DNA from: Lagopus muta
Lineage: Eukaryota > Chordata > Aves > Galliformes > Phasianidae
Direction: 5' to 3'
Assembly (NCBI RefSeq): GCF_023343835.1
Contig: NC_064447.1
Coordinates: 9,754,501 to 9,818,500, forward strand
Length of the DNA: 64,000 bases
Positions 51,083 to 63,843 of the stretch are shown in pieces. Both the position numbers and the translations under genes were made by a program. Numbering within the stretch: the stretch's first letter is position 1; every line of letters starts with the position of its first letter. The notes under the pieces were generated by a model. The model did not search any database, was not told the origin of the DNA, and saw nothing but the letters and a program-made list of their open reading frames with translations.

Positions 51083-54000
51083 GGGAGATGGGGCTGCCCA
51101 TGAAACGAGCAGCAGGAACTGAAGGACACAAAGGGCACTGTGTTGTCCCATCTGCTGGGGGCATGTACCTATTTGGGTGATGTGTGAGCCCACCCCACTC
51201 TTCTAGCAGAGCGCTCTCACCCTGTTATTGCACAAAGCCCTCCTCCTGCCCCCACCAGCCCTACTCTCAGGTAGGAGCCAAAATGTCTTTCTCAGCCAAC
51301 CAGGAACACCCCATGCTTTCCACACAGGGCCCCTTCAGGCTAAAATTAGCAGTGTTTCCCTCTACAAAGCAACTAATTAGTTCAGGAGAAGGCACAAGGA
51401 GAAGTGTGAAGAGAAAGGGAGCTTCCCTTATAAAATATTTACCTCCTCAGCCTCCGCAAGTGCCTCCTGAGAAATTTTGGAGAACGGTCTAATTAGGCTC
51501 AGAGCTCTGCTCCAGTTTCATGCATCTTCTGCCCCCTCCTTGCTCATCCTTTATTAATGCAGCCTTTGCGTGACATAATGGGATGTTTGTTTCCTAAGGG
51601 GCTTTTTATCCCTTTGTTCTTACACAAGAAGGGAAAAAAAACCATTAAGTCTAACAGAAGGGAGTTTTCTTAAAGGATGTTCAAGAAAAGTAATTTTACA
51701 TACACTTATGTATACAGATGCACATTCCTGAGATATAAGGGATTCTTTCTTGCATGGACCCACAGCTCCCCATAAGTCCTTTTCCTGGTGTTTACCTTAA
51801 ACTTGCCTTGCTCTTTTTAACTGAAGGAATTCCTTTCTAGTGACATCAGCTCAGTGGTGGAGAATCCATTCCAAGAAGGAACGTGAGGTCTGAAAAGTAT
51901 CCAGCGACATCTTGTTTGATTTCTGCTATTTCAAACATCAGAATCAAGTAATTGTTTTACAGAGCTAGAACTTGCCAGAAGGGCTTAATGCATTTTTAGT
52001 GGGATTGAATAATAAAGCATTTATAGATTTATTGCTCTTCTTAAACAATGCAAGGGAAAAGGATACACTGCTCCACTTGGGACCATTTAAGCACAGAGTA
52101 TTTTAAAGGATACAGCTGGGCAGCACCATCTCATTAATATTTAGGGAAGCCTTGGTTCACCTCCCCTTTTCCTCCTTTCCGTTTGGACTTTAGGAGAGAA
52201 ACAGGAGTGTAGCAGTGCATTCCTTCCCCACAGCCCCATGTGTGGGCACCTGGCCTGATTTGTGCAGCCCCAAGAAAATGCCCTGCTCCCATCGCAGCCC
52301 CTTTGCACCCAGCACATCTTTCTATCTCCAGTACAAAGCGAGGCAAAAGGCTGCTCTGAATTTCTTCATAGAGAAGGCAGGCTGCTGCATTGAGCTTGCC
52401 TGGCACGCTGTTATGTATTTTTTATTACTAAGATAGTAAAATATTGAAATGACTTCCGACAGAAAGAGAAGAGCAAAGGAAAACACCCAGGAGAAATGAT
52501 TTTATCTCAGAGGCTTTAATTGAATGGTGTAAAACACTTTTATGGTAAAAGTAAGATGATTTATTTTGCTCTTATTAGCATCAGTACAGTAAGAGTCCTC
52601 CTTCAAACAGCTTTCATGCTCCTGTGTTTACCTGCCACTGTGTAATTTGGGTGGTTCTGCTGCACGGATTATTCCTGAGGATGCTTTTAGTTTTGACTCC
52701 ACCATTTTTAGTTACTGGTGCTGAAAATCCTGTGTTTTTGCACAGGGTTTGTACACTCCCATGGTTCTGCACTCTGCAACAGCAGAGATGTAGGGAGCCC
52801 AGTAAGCTCCTCTTCTTCCTCCTCCTCTCCATCCACAATGCTGACAAACTCCCAGGTGAATGGGATTTGCTGTCTGGCAACAATGTTACACAACTTGATG
52901 GTTTCCTGGAGCATCATAGAGATACAGTAATTTATCAAAGGGTTCTTTCATAGGAGCCATTGAGTCCTCTTCTCATGCCCTCCAAGTGATGGAAAGCAGA
53001 TTTAATTTTGCAGTTCATACTTCCAGCCCTGAGATGTGTAGGGCCAAGATGTGCCCAGCTGTGACACTGGCCATGCTCTCAAGCACATACCTTGGGCACA
53101 AGGTCCCATTGGCTTCGTGTTTGAGGGCCTGGGGCCACAGCATGGCTTTGGGGGATGCCCCAAACACAAGCACTTTCCTGGGGAAATGCAGTGTTCAGCA
53201 AACACTGCTGACATTCCCTGTGCCAAGGGGGACTGATCACTTAGCTGGATTGGAGCAGATACTTGGACATTCCCCTTGATTTAGGAGGAGAGATGGGAGC
53301 ACGTCGTGTTGGAGGAAGAGGAGGAGTATGATGGCTTGTCCCAGCCTCCCTCCAAAGAGCTCTGTGCCTGCTGCTTAGGGCTCACACTGCCCACACATTC
53401 AGGAGCCTTCCATCGCCAAGGCACAATTGTTTCATACTTTCCCATCTCCAATTTGCACTTCTTTGGGAAAGATGATAGGACTGGTTATATCAGAGCAGCT
53501 GTTGTCTCACTGGGATTTAAAGAAAAACAAAACAGACTCCTCTGTATTACTTCTGAGCTGTTTTAGTTCTTGCAAACTGTGCTTGGCTGACCTCTCGGAA
53601 GGCACAACATCTGTATCAACAGAAATGGAGACAGGGCAGGTTTTTGGGCTCCTTCATCCTGCTGCTCTGATAGATGCCCCCAAATGGGGTGCACAGTTGC
53701 GTTGCCTGTTGAATTAGTTCCTACCTGGGTACCTCAAATCACCTGATGCTCAAGCTGGTTGAGTCCCAGTGTGCAAGCAGGGATGGTTTCCTGAGCAGTC
53801 CAGGTAGGGCGAGCATCTCCAAGACTGGGAATAAAAAACCCTGCACTGAAATCATACAGAAAACTGTGTAAGCTGACTTTCTTAACACGCTCACTGCATA
53901 AAGAGCGAAAATCTAGGCATTGTTTTGAGTCATTTCTGCATATTCTATTCTAATCTTTTATTCTTTTACTGCTAGTGCTCCAGAGCAGAGTGCTGACACA

Positions 54001-57000
54001 GCCGAGGGAAACCACGGGGTGCACATGTGATAAGGATTCCCTCGCTGTATTTCTATTGTTGTGTTTTTTAGCGGTTTGGGTTTTTTTTATTATTAAGTGC
54101 CGACATTAAAACTTGTTCATGTAGCACGCTAAACCCCATCTCCCTGTTTCTATAGAAACCAGCTGGCTGTGTAATGCCATGTGAGGATTCCCAGGCTGAC
54201 CTCATCAGCATCTCCCTTTGCGGCGTCTCTCCTGCTCACAGCCTTATCCCCATCACACCTCTGCCACTCCTGTCCCGCTCTTTACCCTGGGTATCTGAGC
54301 ACAAAGGGCCCACATGAGGCTGCCGTGTGCAGAAGAACACAATTGCTGCTGCAGGAGTGATTTGTATTTCCTTTTTTTCTTCTTCTGACAGTCCTTTGCC
54401 ATTTACTCAGTGCAGAAGGAAAACTGCTGCCTTAGAGTGCTCAGGGATGGATTACCATTTAAATATTCCACCGGAGGATTCACGTACACGTGTTATACGC
54501 ACCATAAAATGAGAATCCCCTTGACTGCATTTGACTTCCAAGTGTAAAATCTGCACGTTTTGCAAGTGCACTGCCTCTTGTTTGGCAGGAAGCATCGGCA
54601 GGACTCACAGCACTTCTATCCCTGGCTCAGCCCCTCTGCAGCAGGTCCCCTAGTGCTGACAGCTGCCATTGCAGCATCACCCCATCTCCAGGCACTTTTC
54701 TTGCTCATCTTCCCCCCTTGATACTTTGATATGGCATGCTGCTTCCCTTCACTCAGCAGTACTTTTGCCCTGATGAGCAAAAGCCTCTACCCCCTCTGTC
54801 TTCATGCACAGCAGAGGGATTTCTCCTGCCCATTGCTTGCAATAAATGAGGTCAGACCCCAAGCCAAAGCAAAGCCCAGAGTCTGGGAGAGCTGCTGCCT
54901 GTCCTTGGCACAATGGGCACAGCCAAATCTGCTTTTCAGAAGCTAACAGCATCCAGGACACGTGTCACCCCCTGTTATCACTTTTCCCCAGATGCTTTTT
55001 TCGTACTCTGTAGGGCTCAGCTACTTCTCTCAGTCTGTCATATTCTGCCAGAGATCACTGCAGAGGGTGAATAAAGGGCAGCATCCCCATTTCCAAGTGA
55101 TTGACAGCATACTTGTCACTTCAGCTTGAGTGCTTTAGCCTGTCTTTGGGGCCTGGCTGGTTTGTTCCTCAATTAGAAGCAGATGAAACAAATCAGGTCT
55201 ATTTAGAGATGCAGTGTAGCATATTTCCTCAGAACACCCATACGCTCCTGCTTCCCCAAAAAGCAACTAAATGCTCTCTCAGTCCCATTTCCAGGGTTAT
55301 CCTGAAGCTTCTGCCAAGATGTAAGTCACAGTTTTGAACTAATTATTCTCCATTAGCCACAATTCTCCCGTACAGCACCCAGCTCACCCACATGTAGCCT
55401 GTTCTTGGACACTCCCACCTCTGCCAGGTGTCCCTGGTTGGTAGTTTAGAGTGCCTCCAGTTCCCTCCTATAAAAGAAAATGCATAACACTGTTTTTGTT
55501 TAGCCTGTAGGAACAGTAATCAGCACCTGCTTGTCCTCCAGCCTCCCAAGTGACTGATGGGCATGTAAGTAATGTACTCTGGATGGGAGTAATGGGATTG
55601 TGCTGGAAAGTAGAGGGCTGGCAGCAACGGGAAGGATAGAAGAGGATCCTGATGGGTTCCTGTGGAGCTTGGGTTGGTCAGACTTCTGATTTTGAGGTGA
55701 ACAAATTTAGGTTTATGTTTGGCATTTGAATTCTGCTCATTGGAAATTGATCCCTCTTTAATGTGGGGCAAGAAGAAGCTAATGCTTTTGTGTGTGCTTG
55801 GAGCCTCTGGATTCCAGCAGCACTGTCCTGAGATGTTAAGCCAGGACAGAGCTGCTGGTTATTTCTATGAGTGAGCTGCAAGAGAGCAGGTGATACCCAT
55901 GGACATACAGTGAGCATAGAGCTGCTGCTTGTTGTAGAGGGGCAGAGGGTTCTTCTATTTGTGTCTGTCCCCCAGCCTTTCAGTAGCATCAGTAGCTTTC
56001 AACTGTGAAAGAACATGAATCCATCTGCTGACTGAGTTAAGGAGAGAGGAGGAAAAGGGATCTAACAAAAATGTCATAAACACTTAAAAAATAAAGTTAT
56101 ACTTGGGAAACCCTCTAAGAACTATCACCTCTTCCAATATCCCTATTCCAGTTAAAGAAGCAACACTGAAAGCTGTTAGTTGCTTTCAGTACTACATGCT
56201 AACATTATGCTGGCAGATAGCATTGGACAAGCCCACAAATGCAGAGTGATGCTGAGATCAATACCAACCAAGTAACTGCCTGGAGGCAGTCAAATGACCT
56301 TCCAGCATAAGAAGCACTCTGTATGATGAAGTCAGCCAGAAAGGAGAATTGATATGAACTGTTTAGTATGCTTAATTTTGTCTTAATTGTGCTAGGAGTT
56401 ATTATTGTGAGAATAAAAAAAAAAAAAAGGAAAAAGAAAATGGATTAAAAGAAGAGTGTGCATAGCCTGGGTATATAAGCAAAGGAGCAAAACAAAATGC
56501 AAAGGATGAAGGGCAGCTTTATGGGAGATAACTCACCAGATGGAGTAAATATGTACGTCGGCAATATATCGGCAGTGTGTGTCTTGGAGAATCATCCTGT
56601 CTAATGTCCTGGCTCAGATGAATGGCAATGGAGTTTCAAGCAAATTGAAAGAAGATTTAAGAGGGCATAAAAAGAGCTGGCCTCATGAGAAGGGACACAA
56701 CTGGGGTCAAAACTATAGACTTTAAATACCACAGCCCTGGGATGAAAAGTAAACAAACAGGGAAAGCAGCTCTTAATAATCGAGTGCTGAAATGGAAATA
56801 AAGCTGCTTCCTCTGCCGTGATTTAGGGTTGCCTTATGGTCTCTGCTGCAGTTGGGGAGGTGTGTGCGGTGCAGTGGAGCTCCTGGTTGCAGTGAGGGTT
56901 GTGTTGTGTGGCTCTGCGGGTGTCAGCACACTGAAATGGGGAACAGCTGAATTCATACTGACTGAGCCATAAATAATGGGCACTCTATGCAGGAGTCCTT

Positions 57001-58467
57001 CTATCAAGGTTGAGAAGCACAGAACATCCCCTTTATCTTGCCCTTCGGCTGTGAGCTGTGGTGATGCCCTCAGAGCCCAGTGAACTCAGAGCAGCCAGTA
57101 AGGTCACTTGGATCACGGGTCCCCTGCATCACTTCTGAATCAGTGTGTGCCCAGCACTGCCCTCCTGCTTGGATGCTGCTGAGGTCAGCCTGACGGTGTC
57201 ACCTGCAAGTCCCTGGGCTTTTGTTCTCCAGAAGAGATTCATCTTCCTTTTTCATCTTCCTTTCCTCTGTGCAGCAAGCCCAGCTGTGGAAACTGCAGAA
57301 AAATTAACATTTTATCTCATCTATGCACGTGAAGCTCTCAGAAATGCTCTCATCAGTATGCCATGGGCCAGCCACAAGTGCTACTAGAAACAGCCAACTG
57401 CATTTTGCCTGTGTTCCTCCAACTGTACTTTATCTAAGCACACCAGCTCTCTCTTGAATCACAGACCTGCTGGAATCCCTGTGCACAGCACTATAGGCAG
57501 CAAAAGAATCCTGTCTGCATAAGTAGTTTGTCAGGCTGCACCGTGCTACCCAGCATTTTTTTCTTTTGCAAATAATTTCTGGGTAGCTCACGCTTTAGGA
57601 TCTAAAGCCAATGGAGGCACTCCACAAAGGATGGTTTTCTGTGATCAGGGAGAACCATTTTGGAAATCCACTTCTGTAGTAGAGCCAATAGAAAAAGACA
57701 TCAAGCCTGCAGGATTGGATGCGTGAAGAAAGGGCAGACGGAGCTGGTCTTCCCATGCAGATCCATTGTACAGATCCCTGGCTCTGTTGTCCTTCTGCAG
57801 CTTCCCACAGCTCATCCCCCCTGAAGGACAAGCATTCTTCTCTGCCCAGCCTGGAGCACATCTTATCACTGTGGTTTTTTTTATAGTACCTGCAGCGTGG
57901 AGCCTCGCAGCTTATTCAAAGACAATCTATTTTCTTCCCCCTTTAAGCAACTGCTGCTTCACTTCATGAAATCAAACTGACCTTCTGCCAAGTGCCTTTA
58001 GGCTTGGAAGGGGTGCAAGGAGATGCCTCTGGGTTAGGGCCAGAGGTCCTCAATCCAGGAGGCTCTGGGCTGGGACCCTGGCTGGCAGGAGATGCTCCAG
58101 CACTAACAGAAAGCCAAATGGGAGAAGAGATGAGGACTTGCCAGGCACAAGTTGCTCAACATCATCATATTTCAATATTTATAGAATGCTGTCGCCTCTC
58201 AAATGTAAAATTGGGCTGTTATCTCCATATGTGCAGATTTTCTACAAATGCAGATATACTCACTTCATGCTTTAACTCTTTCAATCAGTTCTATTACTTC
58301 TATCCTACTCAAAGCAAAGTCTTTAAAAGCTTCTCTTCGTTTCCCTACTACTGTAATAAGGTTGGAATTTTTTTTTTCCAGTGCACAATCCCAGGCAGCA
58401 CAGCCTCAAGTGCTGCAGTTTGGGGGCACTGCTTCCTGTGTTAACGAGGACTCCAAGTCCCCAGAGC

Positions 58468-58513
58468 CATCACCTTGTCCTCTAAAAGGACATCACCTTA
58501 TCCTCTAACCTCT
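58468..58513 (+). repeat. 23-bp imperfect tandem duplication
   Basis: CATCACCTTGTCCTCTAAAA plus GGA is followed by CATCACCTTATCCTCTAACC plus TCT. The copies differ at a few positions. Confidence 0.75.
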
Positions 58514-59287
58514 AAGGAAGGTTCACATCTTTTCTCGCCTGCAAGGTCTCTTGATAGGTTCACCATGGATTAATGATAACTTTCACCTGAAAAGCTGAGT
58601 TCCTGAAAATTACAGTTTCTAAAATGGGGACCACAAGGGAAAGGAAGTTTGGCAGGAAAAGCTGCTGCTGTATTGTGCTCTAATCATCATTCCTGCAACC
58701 ACTGTCTTCAGGGATGCCTTTAAACGATGGAAAGGGCTCTATTTCTGCCCCCAGGTAACCTCACTGAAACCAGAAAATCTTCGCTGCTGGAAAAGCATTG
58801 CGGGTTTGAAATGAAATAAGCACCACCCACCCCAAATCCACTTACCTGCCTGCTGATAAAGAACCTGATGTTTTTTCCCACCCACGGCCAAAGATTTTTG
58901 TCAGTTGCATGTAAAATTACACCTATCTGCCCTCTCTGTTTTGTGATGTGAAAGATGCGTCTCAGCTTAATTATTCACCCTGTGAAAACCTGTTTCACTC
59001 CAGGCAGATGGCTGCTGGCTGAGACAATTTCTCATTTTCTGGCAACCTCAAGACCTATAGGGACCGTATGCCATACCATATAGCTTATGCTATGTCTGAG
59101 CAGCCCCAATCAATCTTCTCTTGCAGGAACAGATCTGATTTTAATAGCATCCCTGTCCTTGTTTTATCAGGGACTGTCAACAGCATAAAGAAATACCTTA
59201 ATAAATAGTGATACATAAATACTGAAACCCTGCATTTACCACATTCAGTGCGCATTGCTGAGCTGTTCATCATCTGATGTTACCAGC

Positions 59288-59300
59288 GTTGCGTGGCAAC
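59288..59300. promoter_or_regulatory. Near-consensus X-box
   Basis: GTTGCGTGGCAAC has 5-bp inverted arms (GTTGC/GCAAC). It matches the RFX consensus with a 1-bp spacer and one mismatch. There is no promoter context; it could be chance. Confidence 0.3.
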
Positions 59301-59781
59301 TGATGTTTAAAGGTTTGCTGACTCAAAGAGCCTCTGTACTGTAAAAGGTTTGGTGTATTTATTTGACAAGCTTTAGCTTCAATGGGTCCTTTTTCATTTT
59401 TATGCATGGCTGGTGGTCATAATGACTATGAAAACTATTTAATTTTGGTTTCCATGAAGCTGAGGAATTTAGAAATTTTATATTATTACAGGGGAGAAAA
59501 AAAGCTTTGAGCTCGTCAACAGAGAGGGCCCAGATGGGTGATGCTCTCCAGGTTCATCTGAGCTCGTCTGCCACAGCACCACATCCTTTAGAGCATGGCT
59601 TTTTGCTGAGACCATGGTCATGTAGTGTTGCAAGTGGCTCTGTGTTACTGAGTCCCCCTCCTGTTCTTGTGGCTGCATATGGTTTCCCTGCCACTTCTCT
59701 GCAAACGAATGTCACCGTGAGGAAGCCAACTATTTTTGTTTTTTTTTAATTTTTTATTTTTTTACTATAGTGAAGATACCT

Positions 59782-59990
59782 TTGAATCACAGAATCATTC
59801 AGGTTGGAAAAGACCTCCAAGCTCCCAAGTCCAACCCCATCCCACCATGCCCAGTGGCCACATCCCTCAGTGCCACACCTCCATAGTCTGTAACACCTCC
59901 AGGGAAGTGACCCCACTCCCTGGGCAGCAATGCCAGTGCCTGACTGCTCTTTCAGAGATGGAATCGTTCCTAATATCCAACCTAAATAGC
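59782..59990 (-). mobile_element. CR1 LINE 3'-end fragment, about 205 bp
   Basis: GAATCACAGAATCATTCAGG then TTGGAAAAGACCTCCAAG, continuing through CACACCTCCA, CCCTGGGCAGCAATGCCAGT and TTCCTAATATCCAACCTAAA, is a clear minus-sense CR1 3' end. Confidence 0.95.
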
Positions 59991-61330
59991 ATTTGTGCAG
60001 TTGCAGATTCCCAGCTGAAAGACACCGAAACTCTGTGTAATGTCATTTTTTCCTAAAAATCCTCCAAAGGTTTTTGGCAATCTCTGTGCAGAAGTGTCAT
60101 AGGTTATACACTCAGATGTGCTATGGGACTTAGCAGCCATTTGCTCTCAGTATATTGCTTTACATTATGAAATCCCATCATGCTGGCTAGCAACGCTTTT
60201 ATTTATACCTGTGAAAGGAATGTCTATCTGCTTGATACTGATTTCTGAACTTTGTCCTTAGCTTCTGCTTGCTTTCACTGGAGGGTGTTAGCAGCTTGCT
60301 GTCTATATACTAAGGTACTATGAGAGAGCTGGGCTTGGGTGAACCTTTGTTGTATAGCCTTTTATTTCGAGTTCTGTTTTAAACATTGAGGGGGTTTTCC
60401 ATCGGTTTCAGCCAGTTTATCTAGAGCATTTAGGGAGACACAGCAGCCTCCACTATTCTTATGCAGGTGGGGCTTTGGGGGAGGTGTTCTCCAAGCCAAG
60501 AGATAAACCATCTCAGTGGAGATGGGAAGCTGGAGGGGGAGGAATAATTTCTCCCTTTCCTGGAAATCCACAGGGATGAAGGGCATTTTCTCCCTGGGAA
60601 AGCAATAGCAGTGATGCAAAGGCTGGCTGATTGCTGGTGTCTTGTTCACATCGACAGAAAATTAAGCAGCAGCTACAGGTTACTGTTTGCTTGTTTTTCT
60701 CTGCATGTTTGTTTTGTAAATGACATCGCAGCAGAACCTCAAAAAGAAAAAAGAAAAAAAAAAGTGGTGCAAAGATGCAGGGGATGGTGGTGACTGGGCT
60801 CACAGTTGGCTTTCTCAGGCATTGCCAAGGCATATTTTGCCTCCTGCTGCCAGCTTGATGCATTGTCAGAAGATGCCGTGTTTAATTAACACTGTGTGCA
60901 GAGGTTGCTGGAGAGGGCACAGCAAGTTTTGCTTATTAAGAGAAGATTAGCTTTGAGGAGCAGGTATATTTTAATTAAAGGAAATGTTACCTGTATATTC
61001 CATGTAGGCGGGGGAAGCATCATCTGCATGAATTTTGCTGTTGCTGGACATTGGGAAGACTTTTTGCCAGTAATGCTGTTTTTGTATTCACCCTTCAGTG
61101 TTCTTGTCTTGCTTATTCATCAGAAGGGAGACTGCCTACTGGAAATACCCATTTCTGCCTGGAGCCTTGGCTAGCACTGTGTTCTATGTTGTACTTTCTG
61201 CCTATCCACCAGGCAATGTGCGATTTGCCCAAGCTCCTCTCTGTGTCCTGGGCACTCAGCAGAACTTTGGCACCAGCAGCAGCTCAGAAAGAGACCAAAT
61301 GCCTCAGACCTTCTACCACCTGCATCATTT
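59991..61330. other. Noncoding interval between two CR1 fragments
   Basis: No gene or further repeat is recognised. There is a short A-rich tract near 60740-60762. Confidence 0.55.
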
Positions 61331-61518
61331 CATGTTGGATATTAGGAAAATAATATTCTCTGAAAGAGTGGTCAGGCACTGGCACTCGCTGCCCAGGGAA
61401 GTGGTGGGGTCACCGTCCCTGGAGATGTTAAGAACCACGGAGATGTGACCCTGGGGGATGTGCAGTGGGCTTGATGACCTTAGGGAACTTTTCAGTCCTT
61501 AAGGTCTATGATTCTATG
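61331..61518 (+). mobile_element. CR1 LINE 3'-end fragment, about 190 bp
   Basis: CATGTTGGATATTAGGAAAA, GAAAGAGTGGTCAGGCACTG, CTGCCCAGGGAAGTGGTGGG and TCACCGTCCCTGGAGATGTT run in sense CR1 order and end in GTCTATGATTCTATGGG, an intact terminal repeat. It is related to, and inverted relative to, the copy at 59782. Confidence 0.95.
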
Positions 61519-62075
61519 GGAGCAAGATGCAGGCTGAGCATGAAGAGCATTCCCTCTGCATCCAGCAGTTCCATGCCGTGCACACCAAATGCTTCAACAC
61601 GAGCAGGTGGCTCAGCATGCCAGTCTGACCAGTTAGCTGCAGAACTCTCCCCATCCCATGGCTGGCTTTTCCTTCCATACAGGGAAGAGCTCCTGATCTT
61701 TATGTCAATGAGATGCATAAATCAACAGAAGTATCTGGGAGAGGATGCGCTTGCAGGGAACTGAATGTAGGCTCTGCAGGTTCTTTTCTAGGGATTGCAT
61801 TCATTTTTAAGCAGAAATTTCTCTACCTTCAAACCACTCAGTTCTGGATCTGTTGTAAAGCACCACCACAGACAAAACAAAACAAAGAAGGTCCTGGAGG
61901 TCAGGAATCCACCAAGCAGCTTCATCACTCTTTTCTTCAGATGCAACGAGTTGCCATTTTTGAGACAAGAAACGGCTTTAATTATGCTGCGTTATAACAG
62001 TGCTTTTGCATCCTACGTACACCTTGACAGTTCTTCATTCTTAACCCACGTGAAAAGCACTCAAGCAAATGAAAA

Positions 62076-62092
62076 GGTTGCCATAGGCAACC
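62076..62092. promoter_or_regulatory. Perfect-arm X-box palindrome (distal)
   Basis: GGTTGCCATAGGCAACC has 7-bp perfect inverted arms around ATA. It fits the RFX consensus GTNRCC-N3-RGYAAC without mismatch. It lies in AT-rich unique DNA with no CpG island or evident start codon nearby, so a distal enhancer is more likely than a promoter. Confidence 0.6.
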
Positions 62093-62438
62093 TCCTTCTG
62101 ACATTGTAAAATTAATTGCAGGACTCCCTGAGAGGATCAGGGATTCCCTGCCCATTAACTAACCATATTGATGGGAAAGCAGCAGCTAAAATTAAGAAAC
62201 TGTGTTGAGCTTTACCTTCAAATGGTGGGGGGAAAAAAAGCCTAGGTTTTAGCAGCTGAAAAACATAAATGACTTTAATTATATGGAAAGAACGAGGATT
62301 GTTTTCCTAGAGTGTATGGGAATGAGTAGAAACAGTAATTGAGCAAATGAATTCCGATAGAGGCATAATTGATACTTGAAAACTCAAATAATAATCTTTT
62401 AATCTACGTTACTTCAACTGCGATGACTTACAGGAGGG

Positions 62439-62465
62439 AATTGTTAAGAGTGCTTTCTAACAATT
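62439..62465. promoter_or_regulatory. Inverted pair of SOX-type sites
   Basis: AATTGTTA and TAACAATT form perfect 8-bp inverted arms separated by 11 bp. Each arm contains the SOX core ATTGTT/AACAAT. SOX proteins of group E can bind paired inverted sites, although the usual spacing is shorter. Function is inferred. Confidence 0.3.
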
Positions 62466-63843
62466 AGTCTTGGTCAGGTTCTCATCCCTCCAAATAAATC
62501 TCTTTGGAGTTAAAGCTATATTTTAGAAATTAATGACTTCTTCCATCTGAGGCAATCCTCAGAAGCCAACCAAATTCTGATAAATCTATAAAGCAAACCA
62601 CGTTCTTTTCATTGGAATCTGGAAAAGGATGACGTTTATGTAATGGATGAGTTTTGTGCCGTCCCTGGGAAAATAATCTCATATTTTACTAAGCTATAGT
62701 CTGCAGAAAAATTGCTGCTTTCATACGCTTAATAAAGACTCATTGAAACATCACAAAGAAATCCCTGAAGATCAACTCTGCAGTGATCCATGCCAGAAGT
62801 CTAAGGAGGCAGTGGAGATGGGCCTGGGCAGCAGAAGAGCAGCACCAAGCCCTGCCCCATCTATCTATGCTCCTCCTGCTGATGTCCTGAAGGCAAATGG
62901 ACAAGGAAGGAGGGGTTGGAGACCCTTCAAGAAGGACGTGAGAGGGATTTGGTGAAGGGACCATGTGGGACCAGTGGGAACTGGGAAGAGCCTTTGGAGA
63001 TCCCTGGCAATAGCTCGGTTTGGCTGACATTAAGGCAGTCATGAATTCATGGTGATGGAGGAGCCTTTACTTTCCAAGGATTATCACTTTCTGCCTTACA
63101 GCCTTCGAGTCCTGGCCCAGAGAGCCCCAGGGTAGGAGATGCTGCACAGCACAAGCCAAAAGGTCTGCATTTACCCCTGAAATATCTGCCATCAAAGGTA
63201 GGGTTGCATGATTTCCTTTCCCATCTGTTTGCAAAATGAGCTTTGCAGACTTCAGGGGAGCAGAGAAAACCACCTGCTTGGGTTCACTCTGAAGTTCATC
63301 AGGCCAATCTCTGCTGGGTGGATTTTTCTTTGTGAAAGCCTATCCACGGGCAGCTACATGTGTGTGTATCCCTTGAGAAGATGTGGAACTCCTTCCTGCT
63401 GAATGCCTTCCCCATGGCTGCTGCCAATAAGACAAAATCCATCATGAGCCAGATAAGTTACTAAAGCAATCCATACTTGCTCTTTTTTTTTTTCTTCTTC
63501 ATTTTTCTAATTAAAATGTAAGATTAATTTTACTGGAATTAAAACTGGCATTTTTTTTCCCCATGCCTAGGATGGTTCTGGAACCAGGGCACTCATATTT
63601 CCCTTCTTCATGTCATGCTAATTGCTAAATCGGCTTATTATTAGCTGCCCCTTGCTCTAAAGAGAAGATTTTCAAAGAGCTGGGCAGGGCAGCTCTGTGC
63701 TGGCAGGGAAGCTAGCAGCAGGTACCTGGACACCAGCCCCAGTAGGTCAGCCATCTGCAGCTCTTCACTGCCACTCCTGCATTGTCTTCTGACTACAAAA
63801 AGGCCTCTGATGAATGCCCCAGCTGTGAATATACTTTTATAGA

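Larger units (their letters stand above)
51083..59781. other. Noncoding interval, no gene seen
   Basis: No exon or RNA gene is recognised. It contains a CTCCTC-rich tract near 52810-52835, an A-run near 56417-56430, a 23-bp imperfect tandem at 58468 and an AT-rich unique block at about 51950-52070. A near-consensus X-box sits at 59288. Confidence 0.55.
61519..63843. other. Noncoding interval, no gene seen
   Basis: It is mostly unique AT-rich DNA, with no recognisable exon. It includes the X-box-like palindrome at 62076 and the inverted ATTGTT/AACAAT pair at 62439-62465. Confidence 0.55.

Noticed and set aside
50565..51164. 199-codon minus-strand frame
   Set aside because: Much of it overlaps the antisense of a CR1 fragment including the G12 run; the Pro/Ser-rich composition is what repeat antisense gives.
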